This document shows positions 43,249 to 55,733 of a stretch of DNA of 64,000 nucleotides, piece by piece. How positions within the stretch are numbered: the stretch's first letter is position 1; each line of letters begins with the position of its first letter. The notes below the pieces were generated by a model, which saw nothing but the letters and a program-made list of their open reading frames with translations, searched no databases and was not told the DNA's origin. The DNA is taken from positions 37,983,493 to 38,047,492 of the forward strand of contig OX419759.1 in NCBI GenBank assembly GCA_948567375.1, in the 5' to 3' direction. This stretch comes from Lunularia cruciata. Its lineage: Eukaryota > Streptophyta > Marchantiopsida > Lunulariales > Lunulariaceae. The translations under genes and the position numbers were made by a program.

Positions 43249-43672
43249 GACCTCGGCCAATATACAATAGCCTCCCATCATATGGAAGGTCCCATATAGT
43301 CCATCACACAAAATGATCTAGGATCTCTTGTGGAGTGGAGTTGATCCTACAGCAAGTTCTATGATACACAAGAGACACCCCGACTTACCGGACCTCGGCC
43401 AATACACAAGCATCTTCAGTCGTATGGGAGGTCCCATATAGTCCACCACACAGACAATCTAGGATCTCTTATGGAGTGGAATTGATCCTACATCAAGTTC
43501 TGTGATACATGAGAGACACCCGAACTCACCAGACAGCTGCCAATACACAAGTGCCTCCCAATCATATGAAAGGCACCATATAGTCCATCACATGAGACGA
43601 TCTAGGATCTACTATGGAGTGGACTTTATCCTACATCAAGCTCTATGGATACACAAGACACACATGACATAA
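43249..43672 (+). repeat. Tandem repeat, three units of about 142 bp
   Basis: Units begin at 43249 and 43391 (both GACCTCGGCCAATA) and 43532 (GACAGCTGCCAATA). Each contains GGTCCCATATAGTCCA-like, GATCTAGGATCTC and GATCCTACATCAAG-like blocks. A minisatellite/satellite-like array with no coding signature. Confidence 0.88.
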
Positions 43673-43911
43673 TGTCAATCTAAATGGATCCTTAGCCCTT
43701 TCTTTTATGATGATATCTCAAGCTCAAAATCTGGAAAAAGATTATGTGCTGAAAGGAAAGGGAGGGTAGCCGTGATACTTCAGCAGTTCTAGCATATGAC
43801 AGGGACGTACAGTAGATTGCAATCATTGGAAGCCCCTTCTTTTCGGCCTAAAATATCGGCTCCAGAGGCTGCAGCCTGCTCCAGTTAAGGACAACTCTGT
43901 TGGAGTTAGGG

Positions 43912-44150
43912 ACAACTTAGAGTTAGACATCAGATTACTTGTAATGATTTCTCAACTCTTTTACAGGTTGAAGCTTTAGCGTTAGGGAAGTACATGACAG
44001 AGGTTAGTTTACATCGAACCAATTTGTTACAGATTGGTCAGATGCCCTAGGCCCTTGCCTAGGCTCACATTTCATATGTTTTGTATTGTGTTTCCAGCCT
44101 TTTGACTCTTTAGGTCTTTCGGGCTTTATATTTCATTGTTCATTGGAAGA
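43912..44150 (+). mobile_element. LINE 3' end, heavily 5'-truncated
   Basis: The segment encodes RVRHQITCNDFSTLLQVEAL, then ALGKYMTEVSLHRTN, ending in TAG. A 3' untranslated region ends GGGCTTTATATTTCATTGTTCATTGG. It is homologous, in opposite orientation, to 10978-11230, identifying the same LINE family. The coding stretch is uninterrupted, so this insertion is fairly young. The target duplication was not resolved. Confidence 0.78.
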
Positions 44151-46490
44151 CTTTTCCTTGCTACGCTGAAGAGAGCTGTCTTGAAATCACCCTAACCGGA
44201 CCTCTTGCTGATAGTCTAAAATGACTTCACTCGTTCATCGTACCCTAGGGTCTCATAAGACTTTTGTTGCAGGTTCCAGTCATACTAACCGTTACCAAGG
44301 TCCTGCATGCAATCCAAACGTAGTAACGCGGTAACGCGTCTCCCATAGACCAGACTCTTAGAGTGTTTACCGACACGCTACGCATCTTACCTTCTTGCCC
44401 GGTCGGACGTCCTCGTGAGTAAAGTTTTGTACAGAATGTGTAGCTAGTTACCCCACCCGGTCCGGTTACCAGGTACAGTAGAGTACTTTTAGAGGCCTTC
44501 ATGTCAACTGTCATTGTCTTAAATTTGAGCAGCTTTTGTCTGGAAGTACCCTAAAGTCAACATGGGTGTGAAGTCAGTTCACTGGTGTTCTTAATGAATT
44601 CGCCATCGCCTGGTATACCAACTTGTTACTGTTACTGTGGTTTGTACGTTGGAGAACGTACATACGACTAAAATATTGTATTAATACAGTACATTTCAAG
44701 TAGTACGAAAGGTTATTATACAATACAATACAGTGTCTTATCCGGAATAGTACGAGGTATGTGCGTGATGATAAGAATATAAAAGACCATTTGCACATCC
44801 ATCTCTTTATTCTTATTGTGAAGAAAAGGGAGGCCAGTAAGTAGAGTCCCCCGATTACCGCTGTGTATCTTCATACTCCAAGGGTAGCCCGAAATAAGTC
44901 GCTCGAGAAAAGTAAAAGTTAAATTCCCATATTCGAAGAAGATAGTCTGGGCAGAAGCTAAGTCAATCTCCTAATGTAGTACCTACCGAACGTAATTAAT
45001 AAGCTGCTACGATTAACAATTCTCTAGAGGAGATTCTTCTTGCGCTGAGAAGCTGCAAATGAACCCTCAGAGATAGCTTTAGTGTTTACAGAGTGTTTGA
45101 GAGTGGGATTGTTCTTTGAGAGACATTGAGTAGGTGAGGAGAAAAAGAAAACAAAGAAAGGAAGAAAGGAAAATCAGAAAAGGAAAGTATGGGAGATAGC
45201 CGGAGTTCTGCGGGATAGCTCTGCAGTCGTATAGAAACCTGGCGCTGGTCCAAATCCAGCGACCCACACCGCAAGATGGCATTACGAAACACAGTATCTG
45301 CAATTCTGCTTAGTGGAGAAAAGGGTGCTGCCATTAGAGGTTTGAGTAGCCATGTAACATATATCGTCACGGGATGTGGTTAAGCATAACGCGAGAAGGT
45401 TGCTACCATTTGTGGTCTGAGTGGTCCTGTAACGGATAGAGTCGGGGGATATGTTTGGGCATAGTGGCCACCACCATAGCCTGCTTGTCTTGCCGGATCT
45501 ATTTAGAGATCCCCTTTCATAGAGTTTGGCAGATTTAACTGCTAGGTCCTGGAATTTCTTTCTACTCCAAAATAGAGGCGACGAGAATTGCTTTCAGGAC
45601 TCATATTTGTAATTAGACTTGGACTCTCGGGGAACTAGCCACCTTTGACTGCTAGCGTGGTGTATTCTTCTGCAAATCGGCTGCAAAAAGCTTGTGTTAC
45701 AGTAATTAAGTGGTGGTTTGTTAGCCCATGCCCAGCATCAGTATTGCTGTTGCTCTTGTTTAGGAACTGGGTACTCGAAATATTGATATGTGCGTAAGGG
45801 GGGTACCCTATAGCTACCTCTATTGTCAGTGGAATTAGCCGACCCTGTAAGTGATAGCCAACAGTAGAGAGCCATAAACCAAGTAGGCTCTTGACACTTT
45901 GCTTCGTGAACTCCATCAGTTGTTTTACTACAGTACTAGTCGGGTGCTCTTTGACAACTTATTACAATCAATCTGCCTTTTCTTACTCCTTCTGCATAAG
46001 AAATGTTGAGGCACTGGTTTTGAATTCAGGGAGAATTGCTGGCCTCTTCGAGTTAGCTACTTGTCATTGGTAATGTGATCGGGGAAAAATTTCAGCGTCA
46101 ACAATCGGGCGAGTATGCAATTTTTGATTTACTGTTCAAAATTTCTTCAACAGGTTCTTGTAAGAAGGGGTGCCTGAATCGGAGGTTCTTGTGACATATG
46201 TTCTTGTAACGAATTGTTCTAGTATGGGAAGTTCTCGTAACAAAATTTCTAGTAGCAGAGGGTTCTTTCATCGAAGGTTCTTCTACCGGAGGATCATGCA
46301 CCGTATGGGATGGAGCTAGCAGAACATTTGATCTCCTTTGAGGGCAAATAGGCTTTTTTCCCATCTGGTCTATGCTTTTCCAGAGTTGGTTTTGTGCTTG
46401 GGTATCTTTGTTCTTGAGTTTCCTCATCTTTTCTTATCATATTGTTAGTTTTTGTTTTGTTTGTTTACGTTTTTTGTTGTGTTTACAATG
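44151..46490. other. Low-copy-looking sequence without recognised genes
   Basis: It has more CG dinucleotides than the flanks. Short ORFs on both strands have no known motifs. At 46130-46310 a degenerate short repeat with the word GGTTCTTGTAAC recurs; the overlapping minus ORF 46098-46427 is Pro/Thr/His-rich because of it. Confidence 0.35.
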
Positions 46491-46724
46491 CCTCCATTTT
46501 GTTCTTTGGCATGGGTAGTTAGAGGGATTTCCATAGGCAAGGCTTCTCATCTAGCACCCCATACCCTATGGGCAATTAGGTAGTAGAACCTAACATAGAC
46601 TCTTTTACCTCCATTTTGTTCTTTGGCATGGGTAGTTAGAAGGATTTCCATAGGCAAGGCTTCTCATCTAGCACCCCATACCCTATGGGCAATTAGGTAG
46701 TAGAACCTAACATAGATTCTTTTA
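46491..46724 (+). repeat. Tandem duplication, two 117-bp units
   Basis: 46491-46607 and 46608-46724 begin CCTCCATTTTGTTC and differ at about two positions, indicating a recent duplication. No coding function is seen. Confidence 0.93.
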
Positions 46725-47058
46725 GCATACTCCTACGGTGGTATAGGCTTTTTTTGGTTTTAACTCTAGTCTCTTGCCAAGTCTCCCACCCTACTTGGAG
46801 GAGAAACCTACCCCTATTGATTCTCCTATGGAGGACCCTATATCCAAGCCTCCTCCTACCACGATCCCTCCACTCACCACTATAGACCTACATCCTATTC
46901 AAGATCTGACTCTTCTCCTCTTAGCTTTACTGACCCTCCACCACTACAATTTCAGATCCCTCTCCTAGTTCCCTTAAATACCCCTTCAAGCAACCTACAC
47001 AGTCTTGCCCAAACTACCCATGGATGGGCATTGGGTTAGCATAGCAAAGAGGATATGC

Positions 47059-47818
47059 TGTAATACTCCAAGGACAAGAGAAGAAAGAAAACACAGATTT
47101 CACACTCAATCATTCGATGTCCCAAAGGAACACTTTCTCTTTATTATATAGACAAACACTATCTCCTCCAAGGAAGCTCCACCATAGGATTAGGCACACA
47201 AGTAGGTGACATGTCAGCAAGCTCCACCCTTGGATTGCTTACTTGGATGGGTGATATGTCGGTCGAGGTCCTATCTGGTTGGTCAAACAAGCTTTGACCA
47301 GAGGGAATCTTTTAGGGAATCTTCTTGTAGGAATCTCAAAATCACATGGGTAAGGTACCATTGGAAAGCTCTTGACGAGACAAACCAAGGGTGAGGGAAG
47401 GCCAACATTTCCTTTGTTGGAGGGGAGGGGAGGGGGGGGGGGGGGGGGGAATCTGTACATTTTCGAGGCCTAATTCATCCGTTTAGGCCTTCGAAATTAC
47501 CTTCAAAGATTTCAAGCATATTTCAATCCCTAATCTATTAGTAGAAGTCCCCTTTTGGTGATACCTCTTTTTGGTCTGTTTAGTCCATCATGTGTAATAT
47601 CTTTCCAGATGTTACCAAACAAATTCTCACCTTTAAATCATATGTCTAGCTATTGGTTCTAAGGTTTTCAAATCTATTGCGGTTTCTACCTTATTAGTAG
47701 AAGTACTCTTTGGTGACACTTCTATTTGATCTATTTTGACCATCATGTATAACATCATTCTAGATGTTACCAAACCAAATTTCACATCTAGATCATATGG
47801 CTAGCTCTTGGTATTACA
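47059..47818 (-). mobile_element. Solo LTR of the chromovirus D family in the LINE-like pseudogene
   Basis: It runs TGTAATACTCC...GGTATTACA in reverse orientation, 760 bp, with the family's tandem module and an unusually long G-rich run (about 47421-47449). The flanks TATGC and ACTCT do not match, so a target duplication is not visible. The LTR may derive from inter-element recombination, or the flank may have changed. Confidence 0.9.
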
Positions 47819-48489
47819 ACTCTCTATCTTATTGCAAGCCATTTTAGCTGATGAATGAGGGAGACATATTTCTATATGGACCTTATTAGCACTATTCCCA
47901 TAGTGGACTCTACTCCTTCTACTACATGGAGGTGTTTCAAGACACCGTCAGATAGACTCTAGGATTCATAGGTTCTTGAGATAAGATTGGTCAGCTCTTC
48001 AAGATGAGTACATCTTATGTGCACATGTGGATGCTAAAAGGATTGCTTAGACCCCATAATCCCCTGCTCCTCTCCTAGAGCACCATCACCTTTATCATTC
48101 CTTGATGTTAGGCTAGGTATGGGAGTATACACGTGTAGTCCAAGCACTAGCTCCCTCTTAATCGACACCCTTCTCTACAGATACTCTATTGGCCTTATAG
48201 ATACTTCATCCACCGGCTGAGGAAGAGCGTCCCACCTTCCTTCATGATTATCAGCCAGATGAGGAGCTTTAGCTGGCAGAGTTTGTCTTTGCCCATGCCT
48301 TACTTCATTCTCCACATTTCTTTGCGGGTGGGGCATTAAATTTAGTCTTGAGCACTTACGTGATTGACATTCTTTAGACATCCTAGATTTAGGCTTTCCT
48401 CTTCTCTTTGCTTTTTGTAAGCATATTGCTTTGGGTCTTGCACTCCAAGAGAAACCTATCTATTTAGTGCTTCTTGTCTCCTTGCCTTG

Positions 48490-49380
48490 TCAAAGGAGAT
48501 GTTTGACATTGGCCCCATTGCTATTGGGGATGTCTTTATTTGGCTAGTCTCTTGTTCCATTTGCCTATAGCTATGCCGGTCTTTTTCTTCCTTTTTGTCC
48601 TCACATCAGTTTTTTGTGGCCACTCTAAGGGGTTACAAGATGGTTATTGTAAGCATTAGAGCATCCTTGTATCTCCATTCTGGTTGGATGGTCATCCAAG
48701 TGGATGTCACAAAATGATTTCAACACCATTTCTCACCCAACCTTATTTTGTGCTCTTCATTCAAAACGAGATCAGATCCCTTCCTTGATCTTATTTGTCC
48801 GCATTTTCTATGGCACAAAGTCTCCCTTGTTGTATAGTCACCATACTACCATAGGAGACTTCACACAACTTGGTTCTCCAAATAATACATGTAAAGGTGA
48901 TCCCTTGGGGGACCTCTTTTTGCCATAGCTCACTACATTGCTCTATAAGAGGTCACAACTACTTTTCCATCTTGTCTCTTTCCTTCCCTCTTTGATGATA
49001 CCCACATGGTAAGGCCTTTGGTGGATCTGGTTCAAGTAGTTGTGGCTTTCACATGCAACTTAGAGACATTGGGTTTATGAGTCCAGACCCATAAACACAA
49101 GGTGTGGAGCCCATGTGATATTCTCACTCCATTTGATTTCCCGCTAAGGTTCCAATTCCTAGTTGGAGGCATGAGTGTGTTGGGATCTCTATTGGGAGTG
49201 GAGGATTATTCTAGCATATTCATCTTTGATACACTTGTGCATGCCACAACCCATGTTCACTTACTCCTTAGCTTGGAGAATACACAGGTAGCATACTCCA
49301 TATTAGCACATAACTATCTTCCCCAATCTTCCTATATAACTCGCACATACCCTCTTACTGATGCACTTCTACCCCACTAA
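48490..49380 (+). pseudogene. Reverse transcriptase of the LINE-like element
   Basis: Motif A is seen in VIQVDVTK, stop, FQHHFS (near 48690-48720), a decayed DVxxAFN box. THIGDFTQLGSPNN and KGDPLGDL follow, the latter the conserved GDPLG block. The catalytic box is SLFDDTHMV, with Asp-Asp at 48994-48999. After this the open piece 49102-49377 (RFQFLVGGMSVLGSLLGVED) is the thumb-like region. This RT type copies RNA at a nicked target site. Confidence 0.75.
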
Positions 49381-50125
49381 TGCACTTTTGATAGCAACAT
49401 ATACCACACCTTTTCCACCTTGTTAGTGCTATGTATGCTCCTACAACTTTTGGAGGAGTGGTGTAGATTGTAGATAGCCCTTCCCATAGCTATGGGAGGA
49501 TGTAGTCTTGTTCTATAGAAGATCATTGCACCAATAAATTTTATAGGTGCTTGGACCCTAGTTGCTCCTTGCATAGTAGATGTGTTTTTATACCATGGTT
49601 GTCCTTTCCTATTGGCACCTATCACAATAGTGGACTAAGGTACTCATGAATTTTGATTTATCTATGATTGGCTCATGATCTTCTACTTGGCTCTACATGG
49701 ATATCACTTCCACCATTTTTGGACTTTCTTTCACTAGACTCCAAGAAGATTTAGGTAGACTTTAGTGAGCACATGCACACCCACACCAACATCCTCATTG
49801 ATGCACCATTACTTAATATAGCTAGGATTCTTTCTTGTGGTGGGAAAGGCTCTAGAGCTTGGCTCCATGCTTCACCTTTGTTAGAGGATTTTGTTTCACA
49901 TCTAAGGAGTTCTCCACTGCACTCCGTCTACTGTTAGGGTTCTCCCATCCAGACTTGTTAGGGCTCCCTGACTAGTGAGCTTGTGGTGCTACATATGATG
50001 CACAAGGCATACATCTTTTAGGGTATGCTTTAGGAGGAGAACCCACTAGGGTTCATGATGCCACCCAAGACTCAAAGGCACAACTTCTCCCATCCACAAG
50101 GTCCCATGTCCAGATTGAGACGTGG

Positions 50126-50524
50126 TTGGACTTACTTGGACCACCCATGCGTTGGGTGAGAGCTAACATTGTCACATTCATAGACGGTCACCGTACTCTT
50201 TATGATGTGGTGGTGGTGGTGAACCTCCTACAACCAGAGACACTAGCACAAGTTGGCATTCAGGCTGGAGCAGCAGTGACCATAGTGGCTCGGGGAAAGG
50301 AGGATCATTATGCTTCCCGACTCACCTATGATGCCTTTGTTCCTTTGGCGGTGGAGATTTTTGTGCACCTTCATCATCATTTTGATGGCCTGCTTAGGGA
50401 AGCAGCTCGGGGTTCTTTGCAGAAGAGAGGGGCTATAGCTATCTCTGATGCCATGCTCACCTCTTACTTTTGGCATAGGGTCTCCATCACACTACATCGC
50501 TCTCAAGCTTGGGCTTTTTCATAG
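50126..50524 (+). pseudogene. C-terminal domain of the LINE-like element
   Basis: An open 132-aa segment with TLYDVVVVVNLLQPETLAQ, RLTYDAFVPLAVEIF and AMLTSYFWHRVSITL. The strand-rich start and 'F.PLAVEIF' block resemble a nuclease-like fold often found after RT in such elements. That reading is uncertain. Its openness compared with the surrounding stops is notable. Confidence 0.5.
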
Positions 50525-50530
50525 ACTGGC

Positions 50531-53500
50531 TGCAGCAGTGGGATGGCCCATTATGTCTAGGGACTTCCTCTTCACTTACCAGATGTACCATTAGAGGACC
50601 TCTATCAGACAGTCCAATAGTTACTTTCTGGTTGTTCTTTTTTGGTTGCTTTGGCCCCTTCCCCCTTGGGTGGGCTTGGCTTGAGGTATTGGTTTTGAGT
50701 CCTTGGGGTTTCTTTGGGCTGGTGCTCGGTCTCCGCTCTGCACTCTTTGGTGCTTTGTACTCCTCGTTTTGCCTTCAGGGTATTTAATGTTCGTGGTTTC
50801 TCAACTCGCAGCGTGTTTTTGAAAGGTTAGAGAAGATTGAAAGCACAGGAGATTGCACTTGTTTCATCTGATTGTGATCTATTAAAGTTATTTTATAGAC
50901 TCTCAGTGAAAAAATAATAGGCGATTTTCACAGCTTTGCTGATGTTATCCATGGGTGCGATCTTTTATCATTAGTTACGCAATATCATCTATCTTACACA
51001 AGATTATGTCCTGTCAATTGTATTTCAAAAGACTAAGCAGTCATATGGACCTCGCTTCACCCAAGGTGATACTACATTCAGAAGGGAATAATAAAGATAT
51101 ACTCTACATTCAACTCCTCCGCATTGTTCTCCATCCTGTATTGGAGGACATAAAATACATTCGACAAAGGGACCACCTTTCGTATGTATTGTGAAACAAA
51201 GGGCCTACTGATTTCCACATGAAGAAGAAAGGCGACCGCGTAGGAAAAACGAAGGATGGGAAGACCCCATCAAGCCGTACAAGGGAGAGATTTCCACATG
51301 AGTACAGGGAGATACGAAGTTGTGCCCATTTACTTTCACCATGGTAGTCTTTTTGCGCTCCGATTGTTCTTACAACAAGAAGAAGCGACACGCAAAGGAC
51401 AACAAGAATTTCGAAAAACTTCAACCCGAACAAGGATAAAACCTAAATGGTCTTCTGACAAGTAAACGAAGTAAAATGGCCTTCCGACAATTAAACGGTT
51501 TGATGCTTTCAGAAGCCTATAAATACGAGGAGAAGCAGTTATTTGTCCTCTTAGGCTACCACATGAACGACCAACAGTTTAGCATTTCGTCCTCTCAGCA
51601 TTTTGCAATCGAATAAGGAAAATGTAAAGCTCTCGTTCCGCTCGTGTTGAGTTTCCATATGTTCATCTTAAGCGAAGTTCCCATTTGAAAGCGTCCGAGT
51701 CAAGAGCATGACATAGAGAGAGAAAGGCGACCACATAGGAAAATTGAAGGATGGGAAGACAAGCCGTACATACAAAGTTGTTGAAGTTGGCAGGAACAAC
51801 AGTATGCCGTCAGATAATCTCTGCAAATAACATGAGGTACCAAATAAAACAAACTTATAAATATTACATGTTTCTTCACAAACTGGCAAGCTTTATTTCG
51901 TTTCCACTCTGTTCACCTCACACAGAGTACTCACCTAGATCCGGGCAACTAACTTAACCTGACCCGGGTACTCATCGGCCAAAACACGAGTATAAGTAAC
52001 CGGACGAACTTTAAACGTATACAACACTTTTCTCACATGGATCTCCCCGGTGGCAAAGTTTACTGTGCCATCGAGAAAACCGTCTTGCTGGGTTGGAACT
52101 TGCAGCCCAGGTTAAATTCACAATCCCTGGCAAGGTCCCGTGACCGGAAGTAAGTCACGGGCAGCTCTGTGCCAGTGGTGAGCGTGGGTAGGTGAGGAGT
52201 GATTCGCGTGATGAGACTTCCGTTCGTTGGTCAGTGAGGCGGCATCAAATCACGCAGCGATTCGTGAGAACGTCACCGGACTGCCAAGTATAGGACCGCA
52301 GCCGTTAGACGTAATTTGCTCCTTCCACGATGAACCCAGGCATTTCGACACGTCTGGACCGTATGAATGGGGCTAGTGACGGAGATGGATGGATAGCTTC
52401 ACGAGGAAGAAGAACAAATGACGGATGACGGCTACGATTGTGGAACTCCGTCAGTGTGTAGTCACGCCTAGTTGTTATTCCATATCGTACAGTACCGGAG
52501 ACCATGACTACCAACGTGTCACGTCGTTCAAGCTCTTTGAACATGAAGTACTTTAATGTGTCATGCAGAGACCTTTCACATTTGCGTTGATATTGAGGTT
52601 GAAACGAGGAAGTGCCGTAGAGTACAACCATATTTTCCTCAAAATTTTCGGATGAATAATAAAATTATTTCTCTTTTATATTATTCCACGCATTAATCCT
52701 ACCTATTGAATTTCTCGAATTTTCTGCATGACATTTTGCAGCAGACTATGCTTATCTCGGTGAGCTGCAATAACTATAATATATTTACTCGTATTCATTG
52801 AACTATGTTTCCCGGTATTTTGTATCGAGCAGAGAAGCTAGAGTACAATTTCTCTGCAGACCTCCCCGCCTTTATTACTTCAATTTGTGATGCATCAATT
52901 GAGAGAAGAAAAGAAGAGAAGAACTGGAGTCTCTAGGTGGAGCTCAGAGGCATCCGTAAAAAATAGAAAGAGTGGAGAAAGAATATTTAGAGATGAAATC
53001 TTCGATCGTTTATTCTCCCTGTCAGGAAGAAGAGTTTCAGAATGTACTGAAGACTCCGAAAAATTAAGCCATCTGCGTACTTGTGGCGTGCCAAGGTACC
53101 ACAAGGTATCATTGCGCTGCTCCATCAAGACAATGGAAAGAAACTCGAGGCAAAAAGGAAGAAGATGAATAAGGACGTAAGATTCGAGGTCCTGTTTGGT
53201 TCAATACAGTTCTGTAGTTGATAACAACACAATTGTTTACGAGATGAGACCGTCTCATTGCAATATTATAACATAGAGGTATTCATAGGCTCTTGAGTAG
53301 ATGCATCGATTCACGCAATCAAGGCAAGAGTGCAAAAGACGTATAAACTCAAATGAACGACGAAATTTGAGAGCCCCGATGCAATACGATCAGATTGTTG
53401 GAATCCATGAGGGCTTGGATTTCCGAGAGCTTCGGAACGAGAAATCAGCGCATTGGATTGTGGTTAGGAGAGCCGACCTGTGAGGATGCATGGGCACCAC

Positions 53501-53690
53501 CTGTTATGGTTATGAGTGCAAGTCACCCATTGCGTTGGATCTTAAGGAAAATATATCATGCGGTTTGGTAAGAAATTCGTTTGGTGTGTTGTTGTAGTAC
53601 TTATGGATCCAAGCAGCAGTTGGCTGTCATTTTATACACCGACCATGACATTAGTTATAACTCATGTTTGGAAGATATTATACGCAAAAC
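50531..53690. other. Low-copy-looking sequence without recognised genes
   Basis: This part has a more balanced composition. A block around 51225-51290 is repeated imperfectly near 51718-51780 (shared AAAGGCGACC, GAAGGATGGGAAGAC and AGCCGTACA). TATAAATA occurs at 51518-51525, but no gene follows. The minus ORF 52305-52631 and the plus ORF 52887-53168 show no recognised domain. A short inverted repeat CCCGTGAC/GTCACGGG lies at about 52137-52161. Confidence 0.35.
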
Positions 53691-53694
53691 CATG

Positions 53695-54190
53695 GCCTCT
53701 GCTGCTGCTGCTAGTTAGATAGATTGATAGATAATTAGAAAGCACGAATTCCCAATCGTCAGTAATTCCTCGAGGTGTCTCTTGCCTTTGCTGCTACACC
53801 TACACAAGCATGTGATTTCCCCAAATCCCCATGCTTGGATAGAATCATAGATAGATCCCACGGATCCTACTCTCTCCATCTTTCATGTTCAGATTATAAA
53901 TAGATAGATTAGTGTGCAGCATGGAACTCAATCCGTCAGTCCTTTGAAGTTGTCTCGTGCCTTTGCTGCTGAGCTACCACAAGAATATTATTCCCTACTA
54001 GGAGAAAATCAAAAGTATTTGATCCTTTCCTTATCTTCATGAGAAGATAGATATAACACTCCGTCAATACTGTAGGGCGGTCTTTTGCCTCTGCTGTGTG
54101 GCTACGCAAAGAATTTCATTCTCTCCATGGTAAGATAGATACCGCATACAGCACGGAGTCCCACATCCTCAGTTGCCTTTGCTGCTGGAG
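53695..54190 (+). repeat. Degenerate interspersed repeat with TTGCCTTTGCTGCT core
   Basis: Five related cores occur at about 53695, 53782, 53957, 54085 and 54173, each followed within some tens of bases by GATAGATA-type sequence. Unit length varies (about 90-175 bp), so it is an old tandem array. Confidence 0.65.
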
Positions 54191-55733
54191 ATTGCAGCCA
54201 CGAAGGAATTTCTCGCTCTCGCACTCTATGCTACAGACACACGCGGAGACGGGGGAAGTACACACAGTAAGAAGCGTTTAAACCCACCACCAACTTAATT
54301 TAACAATTAGGGGGACTACAGTGGACAGGAGTGTACGTCAGATGAATGCGGATTTATGGGGAAGTTCAGTGTCCGTCCGGCCGTTCACGAGAAACTCATG
54401 GCGGTGACATACCGTAGCGTTGTCAGAATCAAAGTCCGTAAGTGAAAATTAAACAACTGCCGGAGCGATGGCGGCCCGAACTCGTCTGAAGAAGAACATT
54501 GTCTGTTTGTCTAGTCGAGGATGATCATGATGATGTTGTGATCCGTCGGTGAGACAGAGAAGGAGGGGTAATACTAAAAAGTGCAGTAGTAAAGTGGAGG
54601 GAAAGCAAGGAGATACAGTAGTAGTCAGCGGGAGGTGAATCTGAGACTCAGTTCTGAAGTCCAAGAAAGCTTTAGTGATCGATTCAAAAAGGAGAGGAGG
54701 GGCCGAAACTTGGCTGGCTGGCCGTGTGAGTAATGGCGGTGGACTTGGATGTGTAGACCTCCATCCTGATCGTAGAGTGTCGAGTCGAAATTAAGGAACA
54801 GTGCAGCGTGTTGGTCAGTTGGCTCGGTATCGGGGCGGATAGACAAAACAGGAAGCGACTAGAAAACAGAAGAGGAGATTCAGAACTGAAGAGAGGAGAA
54901 AGAGTACTACTAGGGCGAGGAGGGGGCTGGATTTCCAATTGATAGTTATGCACGGTCCACATTACCATCGTTCTATTCCCCTCTTTTCGGAGGAAGTGTA
55001 TCTATCAGAGGTCGTGTAGTAGTAGTTTCTGTTGTTTTGTTTCCTTGTTCTTCCCGCCATCTTTCTTCTTCTTCTTCTTCTTGTTCAGCCGAGCTTCTCA
55101 GCATTAGTTTGGCTCTAGTTTTGCTCCGGCTGGGAGAGTTGGGTGCAGATTGGTATTTTATTTATTGCTTAGCATAGCCCGCGACTGGACATTTTCTACA
55201 CACTGGACTGCATTTGCAGCGTGCTGGAAGACTTAAAAACTAGTCCAGAGGTGTGAAGCTGCGCGAGTGACAGAGGAATTGTTGTAGATCGACCAACAAC
55301 AAAGACAAATACACTAAGGAGGTCTTCTTCCAGAGTTTCGCGAGGTCATCGGGCTCTCAGGAGCTAGATATTTATGCTTTAGCATTGTGCACCATTCTTG
55401 GAAGGTTCGCAATTTCCCCGACAAACCGATTACCTGTGGTCAACTTTGTTGAAGTGTTTTAAATAGAAATGTACTGACTCAAGTGGACTGGTCGTGGATC
55501 TGAAGATGGTTCCATAGTTTGAGGTGGGTCCGACTCAAAACTTAAATTTCGTTGGGAAGTCCGGGCACTGCACTCAGGATCGTAATGCACTACTCACTGA
55601 CGGTCTCGACAGCCTACCGAACAGGAGTTGAGGCTCAAGGACGCAGAATTCATTGAGACTTCTTCCTTCCCAAAAGTTTTCGGGCTTACCGTAGTTCTTA
55701 TCTCGAGAGGAAATAGAAGCAACTGTCGCAGTG
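54191..55733 (+). promoter_or_regulatory. Upstream region and probable 5' leader of the PADRE gene
   Basis: No protein gene is supported here. A CTT-type pyrimidine stretch lies at 55060-55090. Two short upstream reading frames precede the main start: ATG at 55506 (3 codons, stop 55515-55517) and ATG at 55585 (23 codons, stop 55654-55656). They matter only if transcription starts upstream of 55500, which the sequence does not prove. The minus ORFs at 54449-54968 mirror CT-rich sequence and are not considered genes. Confidence 0.4.

Larger units (their letters stand above)
46750..50523 (+). mobile_element. LINE-like non-LTR retrotransposon pseudogene
   Basis: A decayed non-LTR-type reverse transcriptase with an additional C-terminal domain, interrupted by the solo LTR 47059-47818. 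The upstream part (46774-46968) is Pro-rich. RT motifs are recognised from about 48490 to 49380. A C-terminal domain is at 50126-50524. No 5' or 3' boundary or tail was found. Confidence 0.7.

Noticed and set aside
46098-46427. 109-aa minus-strand ORF rich in Thr, Arg and His
   Set aside because: Generated by a short GTTCTTGTAAC-type repeat; no protein family features.
52305-52631. 108-aa minus-strand ORF
   Set aside because: Reads smoothly but matches no family I know and lacks neighbours or regulatory context.
54449-54968. Overlapping minus-strand ORFs upstream of the PADRE gene
   Set aside because: Low-complexity Ser/Leu/Pro-rich frames from purine-rich plus-strand sequence; more likely promoter or leader DNA.
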